Shown: positions 17,663 through 26,683 of the stretch, one piece after another
How the letters are laid out: each line of letters begins with the position of its first letter
How positions within the stretch are numbered: the first letter of the stretch is position 1
DNA from: JANMDU01 sp043777675
GTDB lineage: Bacteria; Pseudomonadota; Gammaproteobacteria; Burkholderiales; Burkholderiaceae_C
DNA length: 64,000 bases
Assembly: GCA_043777675.1 (NCBI GenBank)
Contig: JAYWHR010000072.1
Span: forward strand, 1-64,000
Reading direction: 5' to 3'
The notes under the pieces: generated by a model
The model's input: only the letters and a program-made list of their open reading frames with translations
The model's database searches: none
Told to the model about the DNA's origin: nothing
Translations under genes and position numbers: made by a program

Positions 17663-19228
17663 TTAGGCGGGTGCAGCCGTTCGCTTAATGCTTGAGGTCT
17701 GAGGCTTAGTGCGCGAACGCGGCACAGGAGCAGGCTTAGCACTCACCAATTTCAACTTTGGGTCAGTCTTCGCAGGAGCAGCGCGCTCGGCATCCAAAGT
17801 CTTAGCGGCAGCCTCTTGCGCTTTGGCGAGCAACACTTGATGCTCAGCGAGCAAATAGTCGCCCAAATCTGCCACATCGGGCATCGCGCGGCGGCAGGCG
17901 ATCAGGCCGTAATCTAGGCGGCCTGCGTAGCTTTGTACGGTGACGTTGAGCGCCATGCTGTGGATAACGATCGAGACGGGATAAAAGCTCGCTAACTTTG
18001 CTCCTGCAAAATACAAAGGCACAGGGCTGCCGGGCACGTTGGAGATGATCAGATTACTGATGGGCGGCAGGGTACTCAACAAGCCTGAGCGAGACACGGC
18101 TGCGGCCACGCCTGACATGAGCCATGGCGCACCGAAGAGCGGAAAATCTGTGGGCATCGCGGTTTTCACGCGGCTCATCATCTGCTTATTGGCCTCTGAT
18201 GCTTCATGGATCACGGCCAAGCGCTTGACCGGATCGGCAATGTCTGTGCCCATCACGGAAGTGATGAAACTCACTTGATTATTTGCCGATGTATCGCCTG
18301 CCTCGCGTAAGCTCACTGGAATGGCCACCAGCAAAGTTTTATCGGGCAAATTGTTGTGTTCCTTGAGATAGCGGCGCAGCGCACCAGCCGTCGTCGTCAG
18401 CACAACATCGTTCAATGTGCCGCCCAGCGTCTTACCAATAAATTTCGTCTCAGTCAGCGAGATCGTGCGGCCCGCAAAGGTGCGTTGGTTGGTGATCGTG
18501 GTGTTGAGCATCGTACGCGGGCCGAAGAGCTTGAGCTGGTCTGGCAAGCCCCATTGGCGCTTGCCGGTAGATTCGTTGGGCGTCGCCACCAAATCTCTCA
18601 CGGCGCGAAGCATTTGAGGCGCAGTTTGCACCAGCTTGACCACTTGCAGCGCGGTATTGCGCAGCGCAGCGCCGCCTAATTCCGCCATGCCCAATTGATA
18701 GCGATGACTGCGCACTTTGGGGCGCGGCGGTTTGACCACGCGACCTGTAGGCTCCATATCAAAAATCGCCTGTGCCACAGCCATGCCAGCCTGCCCATCC
18801 ATGCCAGCGTGATGCGCCTTGGTATAGAGCGCGACTTGCCCGCTTTTCAAACCATCAATGATAAAAAATTCCCAAAGCGGGCGGCTGCGATCAAGCAAAC
18901 TCGAATGCAAGCGCGCCACATACTGCTGGAGCAAACGATTCGTGCCTGGCTTTGGCAGCGTGACGTGGCGCACGTGATATTCGATATCCACATCTTCATC
19001 TTCCACCCACACTGGGTTAGACAGATCAAACGGAATCAGCGCGAGCTTGCGCGTAAATAAATCAGCCAAATGCATGCGCTCGGCTACACGCTGCTTAGCA
19101 TGCTCGAAGAAATCATCGCTCGCAAAGCCACTTGGCAAATCCATCACACACAGCGAGCCAATGTGCATCGGCATCTCGGGGGATTCGAGGTGTAAAAAGG
19201 TGGCATCAAGGCCGCTCAAATGGTTCAT
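17663..19228 (-). CDS. wax-ester synthase/diacylglycerol acyltransferase (second copy)
   Basis: This 521-residue WS/DGAT starts at ATG 19228 (GGAG upstream), giving the family-typical MNHLSGLDATFLHLESPEMP. The catalytic motif is HHAGMDG at 139-145. The later blocks LNDVVLTTTAGALRRYL and NLIISNVPGSPVPLYFAGA are conserved. The last 50 residues (PAKTDPKLKLVSAKPAPVPRS...) are Lys/Pro/Ala-rich and probably disordered. It diverges clearly from the first WS/DGAT at 1315-2940, so the two are old paralogues, perhaps with different acceptors. It is divergent from a DUF2817 peptidase gene. Confidence 0.92.
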   Translation of the reverse strand: MNHLSGLDATFLHLESPEMPMHIGSLCVMDLPSGFASDDFFEHAKQRVAERMHLADLFTRKLALIPFDLSNPVWVEDEDVDIEYHVRHVTLPKPGTNRLLQQYVARLHSSLLDRSRPLWEFFIIDGLKSGQVALYTKAHHAGMDGQAGMAVAQAIFDMEPTGRVVKPPRPKVRSHRYQLGMAELGGAALRNTALQVVKLVQTAPQMLRAVRDLVATPNESTGKRQWGLPDQLKLFGPRTMLNTTITNQRTFAGRTISLTETKFIGKTLGGTLNDVVLTTTAGALRRYLKEHNNLPDKTLLVAIPVSLREAGDTSANNQVSFITSVMGTDIADPVKRLAVIHEASEANKQMMSRVKTAMPTDFPLFGAPWLMSGVAAAVSRSGLLSTLPPISNLIISNVPGSPVPLYFAGAKLASFYPVSIVIHSMALNVTVQSYAGRLDYGLIACRRAMPDVADLGDYLLAEHQVLLAKAQEAAAKTLDAERAAPAKTDPKLKLVSAKPAPVPRSRTKPQTSSIKRTAAPA

Positions 19229-19326
19229 GGGTTTTCTCCTCAACAGCGATGTGCAGCATGCGTTAGACAGCTTAGATTTTGGCTCATGGAATACCCGAAG
19301 GCTGTCACTTGCGTCACAATCTTGTG

Positions 19327-20493
19327 ATGATTTCAATTCCATCCGCATTCTCCAGCTCCTACGCCCAAGCGCGTGTGAAATTCCTTGAAGCTGCTGCCAC
19401 CGCAGGGCTGCCCTTGACTTCTTTCGCGCATCCGCTCAAAGGCAAAGAGGGTGAAGATTTGGCGATGGATGTGGCGCTTGATGGCTCGCCTGATGCCAAA
19501 GAGCTACTTATCGTGAGCAGCGCATGCCATGGCGTAGAAGGCTATTGCGGCTCGGGGGTGCAAGTGTTTGCGCTGCATGATCAAGAGTGGCGAGGCAAAG
19601 CAAAAGCCGCAGGTGTGGCCGTCCTCTATATCCATGCTCTCAATCCTTATGGTTTCTCACACTTGCGCCGCGTGACGAATGAAAACGTAGATTTAAACCG
19701 TAATTTTCAAGACTTCTCAAAGCCCTTGCCGCCTGCCACGGCCAACCCCGGTTACGCGTCTTTGCACGATTTGCTGCTCCCCAAAGAATGGCCAACCACT
19801 CCTGAAAATAGAGCAGCTTGCGCGGATTGGATGAAGGCACGAGCGCAAAAAGACTCGGTAAGTATTGGTGAAGCCAGTGGTTTGCGTGCCTTCCAGCAAG
19901 CCGTGACGCAAGGCCAATACACACATGCTGATGGCCTCTTCTACGGCGGCAATGCGCCCACATGGAGCAACATCACACTGCGCAAAGTACTGCGCCAATA
20001 CGCGAAAAAATGCGAGCGACTCGCATGGATTGACTTGCACACAGGTCTGGGCCCCAGTGGCTTGGGCGAACGCATCTTCGCCTGCAAAGACGATCCAGAA
20101 GCCTTCATTCGCGCCAGCCGTTGGTGGGGCAACCATGGCAACCCCAGCGGAGAGACACCCGTGACCAGCATCTACAACGGCTCATCGGCCTCCGCCTTGC
20201 TCAGCGGCATGATGTGGATGGCAGCCTACGAAGAAGCGCCGCAAGCAGAATACACCGCAATTGCGATGGAATACGGAACAGTGCCTGTGATGGGCATCCT
20301 CGATGCTCTGCGAGCTGATCATTGGTTGGCCAATCATCCAGAAGCACCTGAAAGCCAAGGCAAGCAAATCAAGCAACAATTGATGGATGCGTTTTACACC
20401 GACACCGATGTTTGGAAGGCTCAGATCGTCGCACAAGCCAGACAGTCGATGTTCCAAGCCGTCGATGGTTTGACTTCAACGAGTCAGCATTAA
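19327..20493 (+). CDS. DUF2817 family metallopeptidase (M14-like)
   Basis: This protein of about 388 residues belongs to the DUF2817 family, distantly related to zinc carboxypeptidases of the M14 clan. It has the block SSACHGVEGYCGSGVQ, in which His and Glu correspond to metal ligands, then NVDLNRNFQDF and IDLHTGLGPSG, which carry further expected ligands. ATG 19327 gives the family-typical beginning ISIPSAFSSSYAQARVKF; the longer frame from 19279 is less likely. No strong ribosome site is seen. Substrate unknown. Confidence 0.85.
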   Translation: MISIPSAFSSSYAQARVKFLEAAATAGLPLTSFAHPLKGKEGEDLAMDVALDGSPDAKELLIVSSACHGVEGYCGSGVQVFALHDQEWRGKAKAAGVAVLYIHALNPYGFSHLRRVTNENVDLNRNFQDFSKPLPPATANPGYASLHDLLLPKEWPTTPENRAACADWMKARAQKDSVSIGEASGLRAFQQAVTQGQYTHADGLFYGGNAPTWSNITLRKVLRQYAKKCERLAWIDLHTGLGPSGLGERIFACKDDPEAFIRASRWWGNHGNPSGETPVTSIYNGSSASALLSGMMWMAAYEEAPQAEYTAIAMEYGTVPVMGILDALRADHWLANHPEAPESQGKQIKQQLMDAFYTDTDVWKAQIVAQARQSMFQAVDGLTSTSQH

Positions 20494-20536
20494 CAGCTTC
20501 GCAGTGCGAGAACGCGAACGCGAATATGACGCACTG

Positions 20537-21352
20537 CTACCCGGCCAAGCCTCGAAACTTCGCGACTTCCAACAACCCATCAAAGATCAAGTTGTCGACC
20601 AACTCCACGTCGTCTAAGCCCAGCCAAGGGTGCATCTTCCAACCCGCGCCGCCCGTCATGAAAAGAACAGGATCTTGCCCGCAGCGGTTTTGCACATGAT
20701 GTCTCATGCGTCGCACTGCGCCTGCGATGGCATACGTGCCGCCGCTGGTCAGTGCATCGCTCGTATTCGTAGGAAATTCTTTGACATCACCTGTGGGCAC
20801 GTGCAAGCCCGCTGTGCCTGATTCAAGCGCCTTGAGCATCATGCCGTGGCCGGGCAAGATAAAGCCGCCGAGAAATTTACCTTGCGATGTGCCATCGGGC
20901 GCAAGCTGCACACCAATCGCTTCAACCGTCACGGCCGTGCCCACCATCACCACCACCATCGGCTTCGGCATGGAAGCATGCGTAGCCATCATGCGATGCC
21001 ATGCACCAATCATCGCGACCCAGCGATCCGCGCCTAAGCGCATCGGGTAGTCATACCCATTCACAAGGCCAGCCTCTTGCGCACTCGATAGCACCCATTG
21101 GGGATGCAAATCCCAACGCTCAAAGATCTGCTCTTGAACGCGCTGACGCAATGCATCACCAGCGACGATACAGCCAATCATTTTGCTCGGTGCATCTTGC
21201 GGACAAATATTTGCCCAGGCCACTTCGGCCAGCGTTTCAATGTTTTCTAAAAACTCTGCGCCACTGGCCAGCAGCTTTGCATCCGGAAGCGCATGGCTGT
21301 AGATCGCCCATTTCAGGCGGGTGTTTCCAACATCGATAGCGAGAAGTGTCAT
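20537..21352 (-). CDS. coaX: type III pantothenate kinase
   Basis: This 271-residue kinase phosphorylates pantothenate in the first step of coenzyme A synthesis. The ASKHA-fold phosphate motif DVGNTRLKWAIY is at the N-terminus, and the type III signatures LGADRWVAMIGAW and VVMVGTAVTVEAIG follow. Length is normal. In many Burkholderiales coaX follows birA; here the upstream minus-strand neighbour is an amidase instead. Confidence 0.95.
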   Translation of the reverse strand: MTLLAIDVGNTRLKWAIYSHALPDAKLLASGAEFLENIETLAEVAWANICPQDAPSKMIGCIVAGDALRQRVQEQIFERWDLHPQWVLSSAQEAGLVNGYDYPMRLGADRWVAMIGAWHRMMATHASMPKPMVVVMVGTAVTVEAIGVQLAPDGTSQGKFLGGFILPGHGMMLKALESGTAGLHVPTGDVKEFPTNTSDALTSGGTYAIAGAVRRMRHHVQNRCGQDPVLFMTGGAGWKMHPWLGLDDVELVDNLIFDGLLEVAKFRGLAG

Positions 21353-21419
21353 GGCGATTGGGTGAGCTGTTCGCCGCCATTATGGCCAATGCAGCTGGCA
21401 TTGCACTGAGGTGTTTGTA

Positions 21420-22862
21420 CTAAGTTGTTCTCATGCTGGGCCGAATGATCGGGCGCAGTTTTTCATAAGCACGGGCTGCGCGCAACACCAGCGCATCGGC
21501 AAACATCGAGCCGACGATTTGCAATCCTATGGGTAAACCATCCGTCGTTAAGCCGCAAGGAATCGAGCAAGCCGGCTGCTGCGAGAGATTGAAGGGATAG
21601 CTAAAAGGCGTCCACCCCAGCATGGCTTCAGGCGTCATGGGTGTATGCCCTGCTGGTCTTGCATCGAAGGCAGGAATGGAGACTGAGGGTGTGATGAGTA
21701 GGTCGTAGCCCGTGGGATGAGTTGTCGATCTCATCCATTGACGCATCTGGCTGCCTAATGCGCCGCGCCGGGTATTGAGCTTCTGTACATCCAGCGCAGA
21801 GAGCTTGCCGCCCATTTCTGCTTCAGCTTGGAAGTCTGGGTCAGTCACCTTTTGCTGCGCGGGCGACAGCGTATTCCACACAGTCCATGCACCGAGGAAC
21901 CACAGGCCAGTGGTGATCTCAAGTGGATCTTGAAAACCGGGGTCAGCCGGCACGATATGTGCGCCGAGTGCTTCCAAATCTATAGCGGCTTGTTTCACTG
22001 CGGCGGCCACTTCGGGATGTACATTCTTCACATAGCCAAGAGTGGGCGAGAAAGCAATGCGTAGGCCTTTGATCCCCCTGTCCAAATCTTTGAGATAGTC
22101 GATGCCGTCGTATGGCAACGACGTCCAATCACGTGCATCTGGCTGCGTGATCACATTCATCAACAGAGCGGCATCTTGCACACTCATCGTATGCGGCCCC
22201 AAATGCGCCACAGAGCCAAAGGGCGAGAGCGGATAAGCAGGCACGCGGCCAAAGCTAGGCTTCATACCGAAATTTCCGCAAAAGGCCGCTGGGATGCGAA
22301 CACTGCCCGCGCCATCCGTGCCTACGCTGAGCGGCCCCATGCCTGCAGCCACGGCAGCAGCTGTGCCGCCACTGCTGCCCCCTGGCGTTTTCGCTGTGTT
22401 CCAAGGGTTACGCGTGATGCCGGTGCGCGGAGAATTCGTCTCGCCTTTGCAGCCAAATTCCGGCGTCGTCGTTTTGCCGAGAATCACTGCGCCTGCTTCT
22501 TTCAGGCGCGCCGTAGCGGGTGCATCTACTTCCCAGGCCTGATTCGCATCGACCGTATGGCTTCCTCGAAGCGTGGGCATACCACGCGTCAAGATGATGT
22601 CTTTGATGGAAGTAGGCACGCCCTCGAGGGTGCCTACAGGCGCACCGCTCTTGCGATACTCGTTCCATAATGCTTCACTTTTGATAGCGCTTTGGGCAGA
22701 TTCTACGCCGGCTATATGGCTAAAAACCTTCAAAATAGGATCGAAATCTATGATCCGCTGCATCACGGCTTGATGTGCCTCAACAGGAGAAGCTGTGCCG
22801 GCTCTAAACAATTCCAGCAATTCAGTGGCGGTGCAATCGGCCAGATCGTGAGGTGTATTCAT
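21420..22862 (-). CDS. amidase, amidase-signature family
   Basis: This 480-residue enzyme belongs to the Ser-cisSer-Lys amidases. The catalytic Lys lies in PTSIKDIILTRGMPT, the cis-Ser/nucleophile region in TPGGSSGGTAAAVAAGMG, and DGAGSVRIPAAFCG follows. ATG 22862 gives MNTPHDLADCTATELLELF; the frame is open 16 codons further. The dispersed repeat at 22677-22736 encodes HIAGVESAQSAIKSEALWN just before the catalytic Lys region. Substrate unknown; a second, distinct amidase is at 33470-34912. Confidence 0.93.
   Translation of the reverse strand: MNTPHDLADCTATELLELFRAGTASPVEAHQAVMQRIIDFDPILKVFSHIAGVESAQSAIKSEALWNEYRKSGAPVGTLEGVPTSIKDIILTRGMPTLRGSHTVDANQAWEVDAPATARLKEAGAVILGKTTTPEFGCKGETNSPRTGITRNPWNTAKTPGGSSGGTAAAVAAGMGPLSVGTDGAGSVRIPAAFCGNFGMKPSFGRVPAYPLSPFGSVAHLGPHTMSVQDAALLMNVITQPDARDWTSLPYDGIDYLKDLDRGIKGLRIAFSPTLGYVKNVHPEVAAAVKQAAIDLEALGAHIVPADPGFQDPLEITTGLWFLGAWTVWNTLSPAQQKVTDPDFQAEAEMGGKLSALDVQKLNTRRGALGSQMRQWMRSTTHPTGYDLLITPSVSIPAFDARPAGHTPMTPEAMLGWTPFSYPFNLSQQPACSIPCGLTTDGLPIGLQIVGSMFADALVLRAARAYEKLRPIIRPSMRTT
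22677..22736 (+). repeat. dispersed GCCGGC-core repeat, copy 5
   Basis: ttttgatagcgctttgggca followed by gattctacgccggctatatg. It lies within the amidase gene, antisense, and is translated as SHIAGVESAQSAIKSE. Confidence 0.85.
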
Positions 22863-22987
22863 CCGTATTCCTTTGGGCTCATTCGATGTGCTTGCTCGCA
22901 GCTGACCCATCAGGCCAGTTGGCAGGCGGCATGTCGCGAGTCCAAAACAGGCTCACGCTTGCATCACATGATCCAGAGAATACAGCT

Positions 22988-23755
22988 TTATTTCCTAGAA
23001 ATGTCGAAGCTAAACGCCTGTTGCAACGGGTTGACTTCAGGCAGTATGTAAACAACAGCATTGGATCGAGCAAAGGTCGGCGAGACGACCGCCTCATAGA
23101 ACTGCGTGGGAATATTTACGCAGCCAAACGAGATACGATTGTCTCGCGCTGATGGCGTTGACAATCGTTCCAATCGGCGTTCTTTGGAAACTTTGGCGCG
23201 AACGCGATGCATCGACACCGCCGCATCGTAGTCCACCCAAACTATATCTTCACCATCGAGATTTTGGCCACGCTCAGCAACGAATCGTCCAGCAGGCGTG
23301 GTGCGCTCATGAGGACGTACTTGCTGCAGAGGGCGTGTACCTATGCCAGGCACACTGTCATCACCGCGTGCGGAACCAAGCAGAATGGCGCTCTCGCCAC
23401 GCAACATCCCGTTGACGGAGAAAACGTAAAGTCTGGCGAGTCTTTTATCGATGATAAAGAAGTCATGAACGCCTTGGTCGCGCGCACGAAGTATGCCGTT
23501 GGCCACCTGACGCACCTCCGGAGAAGGCTTTGAAATACCAAAATCAACAGCGCTTAAATAGGTGGGTAATTCAGAACTGATCGGATTGTTGGTGTCAATG
23601 GGCGCAGGAAACTTGGATGAATCACTGCAAGCCCATTGCGATAAAGCCAAGCAACATAGCAACAAACCCGCCCACCCTCTAGGCAAAAGCTTGGAGGATG
23701 GGCGCGGGAATAAACCAGCAAGCTGAGGCGGGGAAGCCCCCATAGCCGCGGGCAT
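22988..23755 (-). CDS. L,D-transpeptidase-like (YkuD) lipoprotein
   Basis: This 255-residue protein has a hydrophobic N-terminal segment ending in a cysteine (LALSQWAC, Cys43), suggesting a lipoprotein. The C-terminal half matches the YkuD fold: FFIIDKRLARLYVF opens the domain, His183 lies in SMHRV, and Cys212 in RISFGCVNIP corresponds to the catalytic cysteine motif (HGxxN form altered). It would act on peptidoglycan in the periplasm, but enzymatic activity is an inference. AAGGT precedes ATG 23755. It lies 18 nt after the Ser/Gly-rich protein gene, so the two are probably cotranscribed. Confidence 0.82.
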   Translation of the reverse strand: MPAAMGASPPQLAGLFPRPSSKLLPRGWAGLLLCCLALSQWACSDSSKFPAPIDTNNPISSELPTYLSAVDFGISKPSPEVRQVANGILRARDQGVHDFFIIDKRLARLYVFSVNGMLRGESAILLGSARGDDSVPGIGTRPLQQVRPHERTTPAGRFVAERGQNLDGEDIVWVDYDAAVSMHRVRAKVSKERRLERLSTPSARDNRISFGCVNIPTQFYEAVVSPTFARSNAVVYILPEVNPLQQAFSFDISRK

Positions 23756-23773
23756 ACCTTAAAAACGCGTTGC

Positions 23774-24178
23774 TTAGTTACGGTCTGCGCGCGCTGTACG
23801 CGTGGTGCCTGTAGACCGTGAGCCGCCCGACATGCCAGATGTGCTGTTGGTCGTGTCACCAGACATGCCGGTTGTGCCCGAAGTGCCTGAACGGCCTGGG
23901 GTACCCGATGAACCTGACATTCCGCTCGAACCAGACGTACCAGACGTGCCAGACGTACCGCTTGAGGTAGACGTTCCAGAACCACTGGAGCCGGTCGAAC
24001 CTAACGTGCTCGTGCCGCTTGATCCGGACGAACTGGGCATGCTCGTTGAACCCGGCGTAGCTGTCGAGCTTCCATCCGCATTGCGGTTAGTGGTGCTGGT
24101 CTGAGCGTAAGCCAGACCGACGGTGCCTGCTATAGCTAATGCCGCAGCTGCGGTAGTGAGAAGATTTTTAACTTTCAT
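23774..24178 (-). CDS. secreted Ser/Gly/Thr-rich low-complexity protein
   Basis: This 134-residue protein has a clear signal peptide (MKVKNLLTTAAAALAIAG..., cleavage near AYA/QTS). The mature part is almost wholly repeats of SGTSG and SGSSG type, with short Met/Asp variations, and ends in the basic TARADRN. No family is recognised; such sequences are usually disordered. The 2-6 residue periodicity at DNA level leaves other frames open too, including an antisense Pro/Val-rich frame at 23802-24104, but the signal peptide supports this one. It precedes an L,D-transpeptidase-like lipoprotein gene, so a cell-surface role is possible. Confidence 0.75.
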   Translation of the reverse strand: MKVKNLLTTAAAALAIAGTVGLAYAQTSTTNRNADGSSTATPGSTSMPSSSGSSGTSTLGSTGSSGSGTSTSSGTSGTSGTSGSSGMSGSSGTPGRSGTSGTTGMSGDTTNSTSGMSGGSRSTGTTRTARADRN

Positions 24179-24220
24179 GGTGTAACTCCGGATCTAAAAA
24201 ATGAAAAAAGTAATGCAATC

Positions 24221-24237
24221 AACCAAATCGTTTGGTT
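24221..24237. promoter_or_regulatory. perfect inverted repeat upstream of the Ser/Gly-rich protein gene
   Basis: aaccaaa-tcg-tttggtt is a perfect 7-bp inverted repeat with a 3-nt centre, 43 bp before the start codon at 24178. Such a site could bind a dimeric repressor. No regulator is identified. Confidence 0.4.
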
Positions 24238-24359
24238 AAACCGACTGTAAATTTTTCCGTTATTGATCAACATCAGCCGATATCGCGGCACGTTGTAGGA
24301 ATTGCACTCAAATACGAAGCATTTGGTGAGTGCATATTTCAATCATTACAAACAGCTCA

Positions 24360-25733
24360 TCACTGGACAGTAATAGATTCGAGCTGCCTAGCCCATTGAG
24401 CCAATGCATAAAGTACCAAACCCAGCAAGAGAAATGCGCCGCCATAAAGCCATACCTGTGATTTCAATTGCATCAAAAGCAGCAAGCACGAGCCGATGCC
24501 CAAGACAGGCATCAACGTCCATACGCGGAAGTGCGGATGCGATGGGGTATCGCGACGCAGTACAAGCACCGCCAAGTTCGTGCTGATAAACACGATTAAC
24601 AATAACAAAACGACAGTCTCCGCCAACGACTGCAAGTTGCCTATAGCAATCAATCCCATGGCAGCGGCAGTTGTCACACCAATCGCTATCCAAGGCGTAC
24701 GACGATTTGGCAGCAACCTGCTCAAAACTCGCGGCAACAGACCTTGTTCAGCCATACCAAAGGTGACGCGGCTTGCCATGATCATCGTGAGCAATGTGCC
24801 GTTCGCTACTGCCACCAATGCAATTAGACTGAATCCCCACGCCGGGAAATTCATGCCACTGGCCTGCACAACGGCCAATAGTGGCCCAGTAGATGCAGCG
24901 AGTTGTTCGGCAGGCAAAGCGATGCCGCTGGCCAAGCCAACCATCACATACATGACGCCGGCAACAATTAATGCACCAAACAATGCGGCAGGATAAACCT
25001 TATGCGGTTCGCGAATTTCTTCAGCCACGTTGGCAGATGTTTCGAAGCCAACGAAAGCGTAGTACGCAATGATAGCTGCAGCTAAGGTCGCCGTGCCCGG
25101 CTGAGCGCCGGCAGGAAATTTCATCACCCGCGCGGCATCACCGCTGCCGCTCGTCCAAACCATGGCTCCGGCCACAATAACAATCACCAGACCCGTGACT
25201 TCAATGACAGTCATCACCATATTGCTTTTGACAGATTCACTGATACCGCGTGCATTCAGCGCTGCGACAAGAAGTAGAAAGACCATTGCCGCAGGCGCTT
25301 GGGGCACGTTCACAAATGTGGCCAGATAATCGCCCGCAAATGCCAGCGACAGACCTGCGGCACTCGTTATACCTGCCGCCAACATGGCAAAGCCCACGAG
25401 AAACGAAATGAGCGGCTGGCGATAAGCACGCTCAGCAAACACCGCCGCGCCGCCGGCCTTGGGATACTTGGTCACCAGCTCTGCATATGAGCCTGCTGTG
25501 AGCAGCGCCAACAGCAATGCCAGTAGCAAGGGAGCCCACAAAGCACCGCCGACGATCCCCGCCAACACCCCCATGAGTGCATAAATACCCGCACCCAATA
25601 CGTCGCCCAGAATGAAAAGGAAAAGCAGCGAGCCCGTGATATTGCGGCGTAGCCCGGTCTCTGATGATGTCGTACCAACAGCATTTTTAAACGTAGCGCT
25701 GCTTTGCGCAGCAGGTAAGTGAAGACGAGTCAT
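24360..25733 (-). CDS. APC family amino-acid permease
   Basis: This 457-residue inner-membrane protein has about 12 predicted hydrophobic segments. The first one contains LFILGDVLGAGIYALMGVLAG, the APC signature G-[AS]-G-I-[YF], followed by AGSYAELVTKYPKAGGAAVF in the second to third segments and ALLLAL-type stretches. It imports amino acids or polyamines by ion-coupled transport in family members. Upstream and downstream neighbours give no clue to substrate. A dyad without a T-tract (24303-24332) lies after the stop. Confidence 0.93.
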   Translation of the reverse strand: MTRLHLPAAQSSATFKNAVGTTSSETGLRRNITGSLLFLFILGDVLGAGIYALMGVLAGIVGGALWAPLLLALLLALLTAGSYAELVTKYPKAGGAAVFAERAYRQPLISFLVGFAMLAAGITSAAGLSLAFAGDYLATFVNVPQAPAAMVFLLLVAALNARGISESVKSNMVMTVIEVTGLVIVIVAGAMVWTSGSGDAARVMKFPAGAQPGTATLAAAIIAYYAFVGFETSANVAEEIREPHKVYPAALFGALIVAGVMYVMVGLASGIALPAEQLAASTGPLLAVVQASGMNFPAWGFSLIALVAVANGTLLTMIMASRVTFGMAEQGLLPRVLSRLLPNRRTPWIAIGVTTAAAMGLIAIGNLQSLAETVVLLLLIVFISTNLAVLVLRRDTPSHPHFRVWTLMPVLGIGSCLLLLMQLKSQVWLYGGAFLLLGLVLYALAQWARQLESITVQ

Positions 25734-25808
25734 GAAGCAGCTCCATGCAAAAATTGAGAATGTGGAGTTAAACTTGCCCCGATTCCACGGATGGTTGAGA
25801 AGTCTTAC

Positions 25809-26567
25809 TTACTCAGGCACGTAAGGTCGCCATTGCCCAGGTGCTTGAGCTAAGCGGTCTTTGAGTATGCGTAGCACGGCTGGATTCCAAGCCATGCCCA
25901 TGTGACTGCCATGAACTTCAATGTCTTCGACGCGAATCGATGCCTTCTCGTGCAGGCAGCTTTGCCAAGCCACCACGCCATCAGTTCGGCTATAAATAGA
26001 CGTGGTGGGAGCGGGCGGAGCTGTGCGCAGCCGTTTGGCGAATGATGTGCTCAGAGCGGGCGATGAATTCGTCAGCAACTTGTAGAGCCAACCGACATGG
26101 GTGTGGTCTGAGTCAGCATTAAACGGCGTACCAAGCGTGATCACCTGGCGCATTCGAGCTGGAATCAACTTGGCAACTTCACGTGCATACAATCCTCCCA
26201 GGCTCCAGCCAATCAATGTCGCCTGCTTGTTTTTTCCAGCTAACAAAGCGCTAACGTCTTGAGCAAGCCCGTCAAGCCATGCGTTAACGTCGCCTTGCGG
26301 CCCCGTATTGAAGCCACGCCCCCAATCGACAGCGTGGTATCCAAGAGATTCGCAATATTGACGCAGCGGCGCAACTGATCTTCCACTGGCCCCCATGCCG
26401 GGAAAGATCACCACAGTATGGTCATCGCCTCGTGCGGCTGGCTCAACAGCTGTGAGTTTGTGGGCAACGTATTCATACGCGGCTCGCCAAGGCTCTGCTC
26501 CGAGCAATGAAACAGAAGGGCGGGTCGGGTAACTGCGTTCGAGAGGTATAGTGAAAGTGGGCTGCAT
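25809..26567 (-). CDS. alpha/beta hydrolase, lipase-like
   Basis: This 252-residue cytoplasmic enzyme has a nucleophile elbow GWSLGG (Ser122) and an oxyanion-type PGMGASG motif near residues 56-62. Candidate triad members are Asp in RTDGVVAWQ and His in HGSHMGMAW, as in PGAP1/lipase-like hydrolases. No signal peptide is visible. It lies in a minus-strand run between the APC permease and MlrC-like peptidase, 116 bp from the latter. The substrate is unknown. Confidence 0.85.
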   Translation of the reverse strand: MQPTFTIPLERSYPTRPSVSLLGAEPWRAAYEYVAHKLTAVEPAARGDDHTVVIFPGMGASGRSVAPLRQYCESLGYHAVDWGRGFNTGPQGDVNAWLDGLAQDVSALLAGKNKQATLIGWSLGGLYAREVAKLIPARMRQVITLGTPFNADSDHTHVGWLYKLLTNSSPALSTSFAKRLRTAPPAPTTSIYSRTDGVVAWQSCLHEKASIRVEDIEVHGSHMGMAWNPAVLRILKDRLAQAPGQWRPYVPE

Positions 26568-26683
26568 GGAAAGGTCTACAAGTGCAAAGGTTTAGACCGT
26601 TGAGTGTCCAACATCACTTGCCTATTGCCTATCCGAATTTCGCTCAACGCAAAGTAGGACATCAGCCCAATAAGCGCAAGCCG

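Noticed and set aside
23802..24104. Plus-strand Pro/Val-rich 100-codon ORF
   Set aside because: It is the antisense of the Ser/Gly/Thr repeat region, which leaves several frames open by composition; it has no signal peptide or ribosome site.
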